From assembly GCA_023266095.1 (NCBI GenBank), contig JAHFRV010000004.1:1-64000 (forward strand): a stretch of 64,000 nt of DNA. The letters are read 5' to 3'. This DNA is from Gammaproteobacteria bacterium (GTDB taxonomy: Bacteria; Pseudomonadota; Gammaproteobacteria; DRLM01). Of this stretch, positions 54,684 to 64,000 are shown one piece after another; position 1 is the first letter of the stretch; each line of letters begins with the position of its first letter. The notes under the pieces are model-generated. The model was not told where the DNA came from. It made no database searches and saw only the letters and a program-made list of their open reading frames with translations. The translations under genes were made by a program, and so were the position numbers.

Positions 54684-56555
54684 CTAGTCTATTTGCCCGC
54701 GGATTTCACCTGGCCGATGCTCGCTGGTGTGGACATTAAAATAGGTATTGCCGTTGCGCATGGCATCAACCAAGGCTTTCATCCGCTGACCGGCGAGAGG
54801 ACCGAGCAAGTCAGCGGCGGTAATCGTGCCGCGCACCAGCACCCCTTGCTTGTTGATCGGTTGCGTGACAAACGGCCCGTCACCCAGAAAGTCTGCCGTA
54901 TCCGGGACAAAGCTCGCGACGATGGGACCGTTGGCACCCGCGGCCGCCATGTGAATATGGGCGCCGATCACGTCCACGATATTACTCACAACCACCTGCA
55001 CCTTGAGTTCGGCTCCGTCTCGACTGAGCTGAAAGTGCGCGTGCCCCTTGGCCCGGGTTTCCACCGGTGTCGGCACTTGCTCAGCGCCGAGGAGTCGGGC
55101 CCGGAAATGACGTGTTTGCTTGTTGCGCGCCAGCGAATCGATGCGCATGACCACACCCGTCTCGCCGGACGGCACCCCGGTCATATTGGCCAACACGTAC
55201 ATCTCGCCCTTGGCGTCGGTTGCGAAACCGAGCACTGACATTCCTAATCCGTCCTGACCGTGGATGCGGAGCTCGGAGATAGCGCTTTTCTTGATATTGC
55301 CACCGCGCACGACATTGCGTTTATCGAGGTATAACAGCCTGCCGTTGTTACCGCCGAAATTGCGATTGTAATCACCGAACACATAACGATTCATCAGCTC
55401 CGGGACTTGATTGCCGCGATAGACAAAACCGCCAATGACCGAAATGCCTTCATCGTGATCATATTCGGCCACCGGATCGATCAGCATCGGCGGCTCATTG
55501 GGGCAGGGCTGCTCGTCGGTGACGAAACCGCGATCGGTCCCATTGGCATCGAAACAGAAAGAACCTTCTTTGACGGGCCAGCCGTAGTTGCCGCCCGCAA
55601 CGACGACATCCACTTCTTCGATGTCGTTCTGCCCCACGTCGCCGACATACAGATCACCCGTCGCGGTATCGAAAGAAAAACGGAAGGGATTACGAAAACC
55701 CCAGGCATAAATTTCGTCACAGGCGCCATCCGCGCAGCCCGCTGCGCCGCCTGCAGCTTGCGTATTGCCGGGTAACAAGGGGTTGTCGGCTGGGATGCCG
55801 TATTGTCCGTTGGGCGCATCATTCCCCAAGGGATCGATGCGCAATATCTTGCCGAACAGATTGCTCAGGTCTTGCCCGTTGCCGTTGGGACTGTGACCCG
55901 GGCCTTGGTCGTCGGCGGCGCCGCCATCACCTATGGCGATATACAGCATCTGGTCACGACCGAAGTTAAGCGCGCCGCCATTGTGATTGAACTGGGGGTC
56001 AGCAATACGCAGCAAGACGCGTTGGCTGGCCGGGTCGACCACGGAGTCATCGTCTTGCGGATCAGGCACGTGCCATTCGGTGATCACGATATGGTTATTG
56101 GCGGGCGCGCCAAAGGGCACGGGAAAATCCGGCTCGCCAGCCACCGGTTCTGAGGTGTAGGTATAGAGCAAGCCGTTGCTCTGATAATCAGGATGAAAGG
56201 CCAGGCCCAAAAATCCGCGTTCGTCAAAGGTGCCCGGGCCACCGACACCCAAGGGGACCAGCAAGGCGCTGAGATCGGCGAACACGCTCATGTCGCCCGA
56301 TTCGAGATCGATCGCCCCCAGGATGCCCGTTTGATCGACCACGAAGAGTCGATCATCGTCACCCGGCGCGGACGTACCCCAATTGGGCGAAACAAGTCCA
56401 CTGGCGACCAGTTCCAACTTGACCATGGCACCAGTGGGGATGGATTGAGGAATCGGGTTAACCAGTTCAGCGGCGGCTGAGGTCGGTAGCACAACGTTCA
56501 AGCTTGCAACAGTCAGGAAAACGGCGATCATCAACCGGCAAAATAACCTGTTCAT
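54684..56555 (-). CDS. Exported PQQ-type soluble sugar dehydrogenase with CHRD domain
   Basis: A 623-aa exported protein. A signal peptide (about 1-29, ending AAA) is followed by a six-bladed beta-propeller of the glucose/sorbosone dehydrogenase family (about 50-480). Recognisable parts are RGFLGLAFHPDY, HNGGALNFGRDQMLYIAIGDGG, YAWGFRNPFRFSFD, VGQNDIEEVDVV and NYGWPVKEG. The C-terminal part (about 485-623) is a CHRD domain (HFRARLLGAEQVP, AHIHMAAAGANGPIV, TYFNVHTSEHRPGEIRG). The first catalyses PQQ-dependent aldose oxidation in known members; the role of CHRD is unknown. RBS AGGAGGGG is strong. Confidence 0.9.
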   Translation of the reverse strand: MNRLFCRLMIAVFLTVASLNVVLPTSAAAELVNPIPQSIPTGAMVKLELVASGLVSPNWGTSAPGDDDRLFVVDQTGILGAIDLESGDMSVFADLSALLVPLGVGGPGTFDERGFLGLAFHPDYQSNGLLYTYTSEPVAGEPDFPVPFGAPANNHIVITEWHVPDPQDDDSVVDPASQRVLLRIADPQFNHNGGALNFGRDQMLYIAIGDGGAADDQGPGHSPNGNGQDLSNLFGKILRIDPLGNDAPNGQYGIPADNPLLPGNTQAAGGAAGCADGACDEIYAWGFRNPFRFSFDTATGDLYVGDVGQNDIEEVDVVVAGGNYGWPVKEGSFCFDANGTDRGFVTDEQPCPNEPPMLIDPVAEYDHDEGISVIGGFVYRGNQVPELMNRYVFGDYNRNFGGNNGRLLYLDKRNVVRGGNIKKSAISELRIHGQDGLGMSVLGFATDAKGEMYVLANMTGVPSGETGVVMRIDSLARNKQTRHFRARLLGAEQVPTPVETRAKGHAHFQLSRDGAELKVQVVVSNIVDVIGAHIHMAAAGANGPIVASFVPDTADFLGDGPFVTQPINKQGVLVRGTITAADLLGPLAGQRMKALVDAMRNGNTYFNVHTSEHRPGEIRGQID

Positions 56556-56694
56556 GATTTACCCCTCCTTAGGCCTAATACAAGCGTAGGCAATGAAATG
56601 AAGCTTGTCTAACCATTCACCCTACCGACATAGAGCAAGCTTGGAATTTACTCGTAAGGTCTACCCTATCCCGCTTACTCGGGGCGGAAGTCAT

Positions 56695-58032
56695 TCAAGG
56701 CCGCGCCGCGGCCGTCACGGCGGGCGTCACCCGCCAGAGGGTATTGCCCACATCGTCGGCGACCAGTAGCGCGCCGGTTTTATCAACGGCGACACCGACC
56801 GGGCGGCCCAGTGCGTCGCCGTCGGCGTTGACGAAGCCGCTCAGCACGTCCACCGGCATGCCGGCGGGGCGGCCGTCGCTGAAGGGCACGAACACCACTT
56901 TATAACCACTGCGCGGTTTGCGATTCCAGGAACCGTGTTCACCGATGAAGGCGCCATTGTTGTAGAAATCCGGTAATAAATTGCCTTGGTAGAATACCAG
57001 TCCGAGCGGCGCGACGTGGGCGCCCAGCGCGTAGTCCGGGGCAATCGCTGTCGCGACCAGCTCAGGACGCGGCGGTTTGACACGATCATCGACATGCTGG
57101 CCGTAGTAACTGTCAGGCCAGCCGTAAAAGCCGCCGTCTTTTACCGACGTAAGATAATCGGGAACGAGATCGCTGCCCAGTTCGTCGCGTTCATTGACCA
57201 CCGTCCACAGTTCGCCGCTCTGCGGCTGCCAGGCCAAGCCGTTGGGATTGCGCAAACCGGAGGCGAAGAGCCGCGTCTGTCCGGTGGCGGGATCGACCTC
57301 GAGTATCGCGGCGCGATTCACCTCCTTGTCCATGCCGTTCTCGCCCACATTGCTGTTGGAACCGACCGTCACGTACAAACGTGTACCGTCGTGGTTGGCG
57401 ATGACATTTTTGGTCCAATGATGATTGAGCGGACCGGCGGGCAGGTCGGCGACTTTGACGCCGGCCGCCTTGATCTCCGTCTCGCTGCCCTGATAGGGGA
57501 AACGCAGAATGGCGTCGGTGTTGGCGATGTAAAGATCATGGCCGACCAGCGCCATGCCGAACGGCGAATTCAATCCGTTCAGAAAGATCGAGCGGGATTC
57601 CACGACGCCGTCGCCGTCGGCATCGCGCAGCAGCGTAATGCGATTGGCGCTGGGAACGGCCGCGCCGGCCCGTTTCATCACCCGCTTCATCACCCAACCC
57701 TTAATGCCTTTGCCGTCTTCCGGCCGGGGCGGCGCATTGGTCTCCGCGACGAGTACATCGCCATTGGGCAACACGTAAAGCCAGCGCGGGTGATCCAACT
57801 CGTTCGCATACATCTTCACCGCGAGGCCGTTGGCCGCGGTCGGCGTCGCGCCGGCCGGCCAGGACTTGGCCGGGGCGATATGCACGGTGGGTAGCAGCGT
57901 GGTGTTGGGTGGCGGCAACGTCGGTTGCGGACCCAGGCCCGCTTCTTCCGGCAACGTGGCCTTTTCACCGCAGGCGGTGAGCGTCAGGCTCACCAAGGCG
58001 GCGATCAATGGCGTAGCAATCATAGCGCGCAT
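56695..58032 (-). CDS. Lipoprotein PQQ-type sugar/sorbosone dehydrogenase
   Basis: A 445-aa protein with a lipoprotein signal (LTLTAC with the cysteine near residue 21), then a beta-propeller of the sorbosone dehydrogenase type: [84 protein letters not shown] and [15 protein letters not shown]. It would be membrane-tethered in the periplasm, unlike the upstream secreted paralogue. GGAGG lies five bases before the ATG at 58032. It lies downstream of the quinone reductase-UbiA gene on the same strand and could be co-transcribed with it. Confidence 0.9.
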   Translation of the reverse strand: MRAMIATPLIAALVSLTLTACGEKATLPEEAGLGPQPTLPPPNTTLLPTVHIAPAKSWPAGATPTAANGLAVKMYANELDHPRWLYVLPNGDVLVAETNAPPRPEDGKGIKGWVMKRVMKRAGAAVPSANRITLLRDADGDGVVESRSIFLNGLNSPFGMALVGHDLYIANTDAILRFPYQGSETEIKAAGVKVADLPAGPLNHHWTKNVIANHDGTRLYVTVGSNSNVGENGMDKEVNRAAILEVDPATGQTRLFASGLRNPNGLAWQPQSGELWTVVNERDELGSDLVPDYLTSVKDGGFYGWPDSYYGQHVDDRVKPPRPELVATAIAPDYALGAHVAPLGLVFYQGNLLPDFYNNGAFIGEHGSWNRKPRSGYKVVFVPFSDGRPAGMPVDVLSGFVNADGDALGRPVGVAVDKTGALLVADDVGNTLWRVTPAVTAAARP

Positions 58033-58102
58033 GGCGACCTCCAAATGGTTTGAAAATAAACGGATGAACGACGAAGCCAACAGGCGTGATTCCGCGATCG
58101 CT

Positions 58103-59662
58103 TCACCAAACGACCAGCAGTGGCACCAGTACGAACCACAAGACGTAAGTGAGGGACCCCAGCATGAGATCATCTATGGGCCGGCAGGGCGCACCTTCCT
58201 GATAAAACCGCCGCAAGCGGCGCATCAGCCACCCGGCGTGGGGCAAGACCAGATAAATCAGCCAGCCGCCGAGACCGGGCAGAAATCCCGTCCAATGTAA
58301 AAGCACGGCGGCCAGCGCCGCGCCGGCGGTGCTGGCCATTGCCGCGGCCACCGCGCCCCGCGAACCGAGGACCACCACCGCGGTGCGTTTACCGGCCGCG
58401 AGGTCGGCCTCATAATCGGGGATGGCAGATAAAATGATCGAGGGCAGAATCGCGAAGAACAGCGGCAAACTCACCAGCCACGGAAAAGGGTCGGTCCAAC
58501 TCCCCGACTGCAATGCGTAACCGCACGCCACGACCAGCGCACTATGGGTGGCGGCCACCGTGAGCTCGCCCCAGCCGCGATAAACCAACTTCAACGGCGG
58601 CACGGTGTAACTCACCGCCAGGAGTGCGATGGCGCCGATGGCCGCGGCGTCCGCCGACGTCAGCGCAGTGTTGCCGCGAAATAAAAAATAACCGAGCGGC
58701 AACAGGCCGAGCGCCAACATGACTATCGCGGTGCGCACCGCGCCGAAGCTCAACTCGCCTTTGACCAACACCCGCGAACCGCCGTTGAACGGTCCGGGGT
58801 TTTGGTTGAGCTTGTCGCTGGGATAGTCGAAGTATTCATTGCTGAATACGGTGATGACCTCGACCACAAAAATAAATAAATAACCCAGCCAAAACGTGGC
58901 CGCGTCAAAGTGTCCGGTCGTTGACGCAGCGGCCAGCGCGCCGATCCCGTAGGCGAGAAAGGTCATCGGATAAAATTGCAGGCGCATCAATTTCACCCAG
59001 GCGGCGCGGCGGGCCTTGCGCCGCGCCTTTTCCAAACTTATGAAAATTTCTTCACCCGCCTTATAGGCCTCTTGCAGCCATTGCTCGCGTTGCACGGGCG
59101 AGGCCGGTTTTACCGGGCCAAAATGACGGGCGTGCAGTGTGCGTATTCCGCAAAAGCCCAGAGTGGCGTGCCGCATCGCCTGGTCGCCGGGGGCATGAAA
59201 CAAATAACGGAACACCCACGGCGGCGTATCCATGGTCACCAAGAGTTCCGCGCTGCGGCCGTCGAGATGAGAGACGTAACGCCCCGGCTGCCGTTCATCC
59301 TCATGGAAGGCGAAGCCGGGCGCCAAGATCCGGTCGAGAAAGCCTTTCAGCAAAGCCGGCATCGTCCCCCACCAATTGGGATAAACAAAGACCAGATGCG
59401 TGGCTGCGAGAATACTGGCGCGCGCGGCAAGGATATCCGACTCCGTTTTTTGTTGATTGGGCGACGCGGAACGCACGTGGGGGTCGAATTGTAGATCCGC
59501 CACATAGAGCAACTCGAGGTCCGCACCAGCGCGGCGCGCGCCCAGCGCATAGGCCTGAGCCAGCCCGGCACAGAAACTGTCCTTACGCGGATGACCACAG
59601 ATGACTAATATTTTCGCTATCGTCGTCCTGTCCTCTTGGGTGGCAAAACCGTCACTGTGCAT
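58103..59662 (-). CDS. Flavodoxin-like quinone reductase fused to UbiA prenyltransferase
   Basis: A fusion of two enzymes, about 519 aa from ATG 59662 (TTG 59674 adds four residues; numbering below uses the longer form). Residues 20-215 are a flavodoxin-like NAD(P)H:quinone oxidoreductase domain ([43 protein letters not shown]). A basic linker joins a UbiA membrane domain (231-523) with about eight hydrophobic segments, the first aspartate motif NEYFDYPSD (279-287), a [12 protein letters not shown] loop and the second motif [12 protein letters not shown] (420-431). The UbiA half looks closest to MenA-like enzymes. The fusion suggests prenylation and reduction of a quinone in one protein; substrate unknown. 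Confidence 0.88.
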   Translation of the reverse strand: MHSDGFATQEDRTTIAKILVICGHPRKDSFCAGLAQAYALGARRAGADLELLYVADLQFDPHVRSASPNQQKTESDILAARASILAATHLVFVYPNWWGTMPALLKGFLDRILAPGFAFHEDERQPGRYVSHLDGRSAELLVTMDTPPWVFRYLFHAPGDQAMRHATLGFCGIRTLHARHFGPVKPASPVQREQWLQEAYKAGEEIFISLEKARRKARRAAWVKLMRLQFYPMTFLAYGIGALAAASTTGHFDAATFWLGYLFIFVVEVITVFSNEYFDYPSDKLNQNPGPFNGGSRVLVKGELSFGAVRTAIVMLALGLLPLGYFLFRGNTALTSADAAAIGAIALLAVSYTVPPLKLVYRGWGELTVAATHSALVVACGYALQSGSWTDPFPWLVSLPLFFAILPSIILSAIPDYEADLAAGKRTAVVVLGSRGAVAAAMASTAGAALAAVLLHWTGFLPGLGGWLIYLVLPHAGWLMRRLRRFYQEGAPCRPIDDLMLGSLTYVLWFVLVPLLVVW

Positions 59663-59674
59663 GCGCCAGATCAA

Positions 59675-60233
59675 ATAGCGCCATAGGTAGACCGTGATCT
59701 TGGGCCATTAAAGCAAACGTGAATGCGGCTCGGGTATTTCAAAAACAGTGGCTGTGTGATTGGGTTCAATTAAACGCCACCTTGCTCTGTTCCACCCTGC
59801 TCACGCTGTCCAGTCTGCGGTGGAGAAACAGTCCGGCGGTTTTCCGTACCTGTTTCCATAGAGACCTTACTTCGGCCGCCTCCGCTGCGTGTAAAAATTT
59901 CCATCTGTGTCCAACTTTTTCTTAAGTTGGAGAGGATCCTTCTCATGTCAACCGCAACGGACGAAAGACCGCGAATCCATAAAATCATGAATATTCAATG
60001 CTTGCTCTATATAAAAGCAGGACTGTTCGGGATGGTTTCTTGACTGCCCAGCTTCGTGGCGTACACGGTGCGGGAGATACTGCATTTCTCTTGCCGCTAA
60101 TAATGACGTGACTGGGAAAGGAGGAGAGGGTGCGGGGTTGATAAAGGAATTAACGTGCAAACCGCCGTCTCCGGCGTGACTGTGAATGTTTAGCTAGCGT
60201 TGGACTCCATTCCCGGCGCGCGTTAGAAACGAT
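59675..60233. other. Gene-free gap with a small hairpin
   Basis: A 559-base stretch with no supported gene. CCAACTT (59911-59917) and AAGTTGG (59924-59930) form a 7-bp hairpin. Short frames on both strands (59719-59925 and 59770-59988) have no clear ribosome-binding site and no recognised family; they may be remnants of an insertion element. GGAGGAG at 60121-60127 has no start codon downstream at good spacing on the plus strand. Confidence 0.35.
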
Positions 60234-60611
60234 TTAATCGACCTTGATGGTTCGGAAACTCGCCAGCGTGGAATCGGGTCCTTGTAAATCGCAGCTTTTC
60301 GAAGCGCCCTCGCGCGCGTCGCCGCCAAAGACGTTCGATGCAATCGTAAACCCGTCCGGCAATCCGCCCTCGTCCAGCAAAGTGGCGGTTGTTTCGCAAG
60401 CGGTTATCGGCCTGGCGCTGCCCGTAGCCTTCTTTTTAGTGAAATTCATCACCGCCGCCGAGCCCAGTGTGCCCGCCAGCGACTCCGTGGCGGCCATTTG
60501 CGATTCGCCGGACAAGGGCGTAAAACGCGGCACGGCGAAGGCGACTAAGATGCCGAGGACGGCGATCACCAGCACCAATTCAACCAAGGTGAAGCCGGAA
60601 TAAACCCGCAT
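60234..60611 (-). CDS. Type IV pilin-like protein (prepilin)
   Basis: A 125-aa prepilin with a short leader MRVYSG, cut after G6, then FTLVELVLVIAVLGILVAFAVPRF. Mature F1 and E5 are conserved. The hydrophobic helix continues to about residue 30; the C-terminal globular part contains two cysteines (ACETT and SCDLQG) that could form the D-region disulfide. It resembles MSHA or type II secretion pseudopilins. AAGGA lies six bases before the ATG at 60611. No assembly genes are nearby. Confidence 0.88.
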   Translation of the reverse strand: MRVYSGFTLVELVLVIAVLGILVAFAVPRFTPLSGESQMAATESLAGTLGSAAVMNFTKKKATGSARPITACETTATLLDEGGLPDGFTIASNVFGGDAREGASKSCDLQGPDSTLASFRTIKVD

Positions 60612-60967
60612 AAGTGTCCTTGCTCCCGGGCGATATAAATATAAATGTTCAATCCGGTTGCCGGGGCTAGCCGCCGTAGGCCGGGCCGCTTGCTGAATGT
60701 CGCCCGGTACCGCAAGCCGAATTTCACTCCATGCCGCGCGCATACATCCCCCTTAGTGATCTGTAATAACGCCCAATCCGACCTCGATGCTGTCGGCACG
60801 TTAAAAACCATCCTTTAGGGTAAAAAAATCGCGCTGTTCACTCAGTATTTTGCGGAGGGTACGGTTTGGTGCGCGGGTAGGCGACGCGGCGCGCCGGCCG
60901 ATGCCTGGTGCGAGCTCGGGTGGTTTGGGGCGGAGCCACCAGGCAAACGATTAAAAGCGGTTTCGTG
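60612..60967. promoter_or_regulatory. Upstream region of the pilin gene and 3' flank of the GGDEF-EAL gene
   Basis: A 356-base gap. On the minus strand TAAAG (60813-60817) and GCCGACAG (60790-60797) are 15 bases apart and resemble a sigma-28 (FliA) promoter, though spacing is one base longer than the usual form. Near the GGDEF gene end, TGCCTGGTG (60902-60910) pairs with CACCAGGCA (60937-60945). The 170-nt leader of the pilin has no coding frame that I support. Confidence 0.3.
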
Positions 60968-63835
60968 TCAGTTCACTGAATACATCGAGTCTAGCAAGAC
61001 AGTCAAATCCGGCGCCGAGAGGGGCTGGCTGAACAGGAATCCCTGGCCGATGTCGCAGCCCTGCCCTTGCAGGAACTGCAATTGTTCCGCGGTCTCGATG
61101 CCTTCCGCCACCACGTTCAACTCCAAGGCTCGCGCCATGGCGATCACCGCGGAGATGATGGCCTCGTCGTTTTTATCCTTGGTCACGTCGCGGATGAAGG
61201 AGCGGTCGATTTTTAAGGTGTCGATCGGGAAGCGTTTGAGATAACTGAGTGATGAATAGCCGGTGCCGAAATCATCGATGGCGAGGCGTATGCCCATTTC
61301 CTGTAATTCCTGCAGACTGCGCTCGGTGACAGGATCGTTCTGCATCAGCACGCTCTCGGTTACTTCCAGCTCCAGCCAGTGAGCGGCCAGATTGTTTTTC
61401 GCAAATATCGTCTGCAGGCTGGCAGTCAAGCTGGCTTGCTGGAATTGCCGGCCGGAGACGTTGACCGACAATCTCAACGGCGTGCCATTGCTGCTGCGCC
61501 AACCCGCGGCCTGTTGGCAGGCGTGGTGCAACACCCACTCACCCACCGCCACGATCAGGCCGGTGTCTTCCAGGGTGGTGATGAACTCGATGGGATTGAC
61601 CAGGCCGCGCTCGGGGTGTTGCCAACGCAGCAAGGCTTCCGCGCCGATCACCAATCCGCTGCGCAAATCGACCTGCGGCTGGAAGCACAGATAAAACTCT
61701 TCACGTTCCACTGCGCGGCGCAAATTGGTTTCGAGATCCAGACGTTTGAAGGCAATGCTGCTCAGGTCCGCTGAATAAAACTGAAAACAGTGGCGGCCTT
61801 GTTCCTTGGCCCGGTACATGGCCGTGTCAGCGTGTCTCAGCAAGGTGTACGCATCGTCGCCGTCGGTCGGGGCCAGAGCGATACCGATGCAGGTGGTGGT
61901 ATAGAGTTCGCGGCCATCGATGTGCAAGGCATGGGACAACGCATCCAGAATGTTACTCACCCTGTGCGACACGGCACTGTCATCGGTGATGTTTTCCAGC
62001 AACACCGCGTATTCGTCGCCGCTCAAGCGCGCCACCGTGTCGCCCGGGCCGGTTTGCGCGGACAACAATTCCGCAATGACTTTCAACAGCCGGTCGCCGA
62101 ATTCATGGCCGAGCGTGTCGTTGATGATCTTGAAGCAATCCACGCCGAGGCATAACACCGCGAGTTGCCGCTCGCTGGCGTGCGAGAGGGCCAGGGCGTG
62201 TTCGAGGCGTTCCATGAACAGCTGGCGGTTGGGCAAGCCGGTCAACACGTCGTGATAAGCCAGGTAGTGCAAGCGCTCCTGGGTCTGCATGCGCTCGGTG
62301 ATGTCTTTGCCGGTGGAGATGTAATGGGTGATTTCGCCGTCCGCGCCTTTCAGCGGCGTGATGGTCTTTTCCTCATAGTACAACTCGCCGTTTTTTTTGC
62401 GATTGATGAGGATGTCGCGGAACGGTTGGTCGGCCAGCAGCACCGACCACATGTTGCGGTAGAACGCCACGTCGTGTTTACCGGATTTGACGATGCTGGG
62501 TTTATTGCCCAAGGCCTCGCCGGCCGGGATGCCGGTCATCGCGGTGAAGGCGGGGTTGGTGTATTCGATCACGCCGTCGCGATCGGTGATTATCACCGCG
62601 TCGGCCGTCTGTTCCAAGGCCAGTGACAGCTTGCGGTTTTTTTGATTGTCGCGCTGGTGGATCAACTCGGCGGCGATGCGTGCCGCGAAGATCTGCAGAA
62701 TCGCTTCGGCGGGTTGCGGCTCACTCAGCGCCTTGCGATGGGCGATGGCCACCAGCCCCAAGGGTTGGCCGCCGGTGTCGCAGAAGGGCGTCGCGAGAAA
62801 ACTCTCCAGCCCGAACTGACCCGCCAAGGCGCCGTTGGGAAAGTGCTGGCGCAGCTCACGGGGAAAATAATTCGGGCGGCCCTTCAGGACAGCTTGGCAG
62901 GGCGTGCCGGCGAGGAGGTAATGGTAATTGCTGATGATGGTGCCCCGGTCGCATAAGGCGATGATCTCGGCCAAGTCCGGTTCGCCGGTTTGCACGCTGA
63001 TGAAGGCCATGTCCACCCGCAACACGTGGGTGAGCGCCTCCACCAGCGAACGATAGAATTGATCACCGGTGCTGGCGGAGACCGCCGCCGCCACATCGCG
63101 CAGGGCCGCTTCCAGCCGTTGACGCTCTTTGACTTCTCTGCGTAATTTTTTATTGCCGTCCCGCAGCTCGCGGGTTTGCGCGGTCAGTCGTTCCTGCAAG
63201 GACGCTTGTGTTTCCAGCAAGTTGTTTTCCGCCACGTCGTGTTTAACTTGATCGTCATAGGCCTTGATCAGGGTGGCGGTGGTTTCCAATAACGGGGCGA
63301 GATAATCGATCAAGGCTTGGTCGTAATCAGTCGGCCGATTGGCTACACCCACCATACCGATGAGCTGACCGCCGCAGGACAAGGGCAGTCCCAGAAAATT
63401 GTCCATGTCCGGGTGACCCGGGGGTGTGCCGCCACGGCGCGGATCATGAGCCGGGTCGTTGGCGATCAGCGCTTCGCCGCGGGTGAGCACCGCGCCGAAC
63501 AAGGAATCGAGTTTGCGGAATTCCATGCCTTGCAAGGCATGGCGTTGATATGGCTCGCGGGTGGCTCTATTCCAGGCGATGTTGCTGAAGGCGCGGGTCT
63601 TGAGGTAGGGCGCGTCGCCCTCATCGTGGCCGATTTCGCCGATGAAACCGAAGCCGCTCTCGGTCAGTTCCAGAAAATTGTTGAGCAACTCACTAAACAG
63701 GGCGCGTGCATCGAGGGCATCGATATATTGTTGTTGTGCGCGCCGGATGCACTCGAACAAAAGGTGCTCGGCGGCTGAGGGTGTGCTGTGATCTGGCTGT
63801 GGCGAGCGTTTACCACGATTTACCATTGTTATCAT
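60968..63835 (-). CDS. GAF-GAF-PAS-GGDEF-EAL signalling protein
   Basis: A cytoplasmic c-di-GMP signalling protein of 955 aa. Two GAF-type sensor regions (about 25-200 and 260-400) flank a coiled coil. A PAS domain follows (about 405-520: TADAVIITDRDGVIEYTNPAF), then GGDEF (about 530-700) with a changed signature LSGDEY, and a complete EAL domain (about 705-950: EALLRW, NVSGRQF, LEVTES, IDDFGTGYSSLSYLKRFP, DTLKIDRSFI, VVAEGIET). The intact EAL suggests phosphodiesterase activity, while the S-G-D-E-Y signature suggests a weak or regulatory GGDEF. No membrane segment is present. Confidence 0.93.
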   Translation of the reverse strand: MITMVNRGKRSPQPDHSTPSAAEHLLFECIRRAQQQYIDALDARALFSELLNNFLELTESGFGFIGEIGHDEGDAPYLKTRAFSNIAWNRATREPYQRHALQGMEFRKLDSLFGAVLTRGEALIANDPAHDPRRGGTPPGHPDMDNFLGLPLSCGGQLIGMVGVANRPTDYDQALIDYLAPLLETTATLIKAYDDQVKHDVAENNLLETQASLQERLTAQTRELRDGNKKLRREVKERQRLEAALRDVAAAVSASTGDQFYRSLVEALTHVLRVDMAFISVQTGEPDLAEIIALCDRGTIISNYHYLLAGTPCQAVLKGRPNYFPRELRQHFPNGALAGQFGLESFLATPFCDTGGQPLGLVAIAHRKALSEPQPAEAILQIFAARIAAELIHQRDNQKNRKLSLALEQTADAVIITDRDGVIEYTNPAFTAMTGIPAGEALGNKPSIVKSGKHDVAFYRNMWSVLLADQPFRDILINRKKNGELYYEEKTITPLKGADGEITHYISTGKDITERMQTQERLHYLAYHDVLTGLPNRQLFMERLEHALALSHASERQLAVLCLGVDCFKIINDTLGHEFGDRLLKVIAELLSAQTGPGDTVARLSGDEYAVLLENITDDSAVSHRVSNILDALSHALHIDGRELYTTTCIGIALAPTDGDDAYTLLRHADTAMYRAKEQGRHCFQFYSADLSSIAFKRLDLETNLRRAVEREEFYLCFQPQVDLRSGLVIGAEALLRWQHPERGLVNPIEFITTLEDTGLIVAVGEWVLHHACQQAAGWRSSNGTPLRLSVNVSGRQFQQASLTASLQTIFAKNNLAAHWLELEVTESVLMQNDPVTERSLQELQEMGIRLAIDDFGTGYSSLSYLKRFPIDTLKIDRSFIRDVTKDKNDEAIISAVIAMARALELNVVAEGIETAEQLQFLQGQGCDIGQGFLFSQPLSAPDLTVLLDSMYSVN

Positions 63836-64000
63836 TTCCGAACTATCAGCACAATGTCGGTTACCAAGCCGGCCTGGTTTAACATGACATCACATCGATT
63901 TCTAAGGACGCGGATTAATTTTTATTTTTGCACCAAGTTCATTAAACACGACACGGCGAGCAAACTGCAATAGTTAATTTAAAACCCTGCTGATGGCCGC
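63836..64000. other. Right-edge segment
   Basis: 165 bases upstream of the GGDEF-EAL gene, moderately AT-rich at the end. No complete gene is seen before the window ends. Confidence 0.3.

Noticed and set aside
59719-59988. Two short overlapping frames in the gap before the pilin gene
   Set aside because: Neither has a clear start site or a family; they may be remnants but do not support a gene.

Overview
The window is a piece of a GC-rich (by eye about 60 %) gammaproteobacterial chromosome that spans the origin-proximal housekeeping region. Evidence for the lineage: the order gyrB-recF-dnaN-dnaA on the minus strand facing rpmH-rnpA-yidD-yidC-mnmE on the plus strand, trxA-rho next to a divergent rhlB, a rubredoxin/thiD/thiE/hemL cluster, a tas-type aldo/keto reductase, and an slyD, marC, bfr-bfd complement. 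A Chromatiales-like organism would fit, but I cannot fix the genus.

Layout. 1-1.1 kb: a lower-GC accessory fragment with a palindromic repeat and an unrecognised gene. 1.1-10.3 kb: malic enzyme, secreted nuclease, rpmE, glycogen phosphorylase, rho, trxA, rhlB, mtnB. 10.3-13 kb: two exported formylglycine-generating-enzyme (FGE)-like proteins, one carrying two haem-c motifs, facing a small cytochrome c. 13.2-20.3 kb: rubredoxin, thiD-thiE-hemL-tas and a 970-residue exported LVIVD-repeat protein. 20.4-28.6 kb: DUF1439-like protein, marC, a matrixin-type protease with a partner, slyD, a Sel1 protein, a VWA/coiled-coil membrane pair, fbp. 28.9-32.9 kb: four overlapping genes (YbhN-like, PAP2, GT2, GT39) that look like a lipid-linked sugar transfer cassette. 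33-42.4 kb: methyltransferases, lytic transglycosylase, lgt-thyA-folA, an HDOD-GAF signalling protein, pgl-glk. 42.5-52.9 kb: the origin block, with DnaA boxes in the dnaN-dnaA and dnaA-rpmH gaps. 53-54.7 kb: bfd-bfr under a likely Fur box, in a lower-GC patch with degenerate repeats. 54.7-59.7 kb: two PQQ-type soluble sugar dehydrogenases and a flavodoxin-like quinone reductase fused to a UbiA prenyltransferase. 60.2-63.8 kb: a type IV pilin-like protein and a GAF-GAF-PAS-GGDEF-EAL protein.

How the genes work together. Most of the window is core metabolism and replication. The parts that deserve a second look are the haem-motif FGE pair with its cytochrome, the quinone reductase-UbiA fusion, the four-gene glycolipid cassette, the VWA/coiled-coil operon, and a family of small palindromic repeats present in three divergent copies. 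I found no CRISPR array, tRNA, rRNA, complete insertion sequence or prophage. Most gene calls are from recognisable motifs read by eye; no database search was run.
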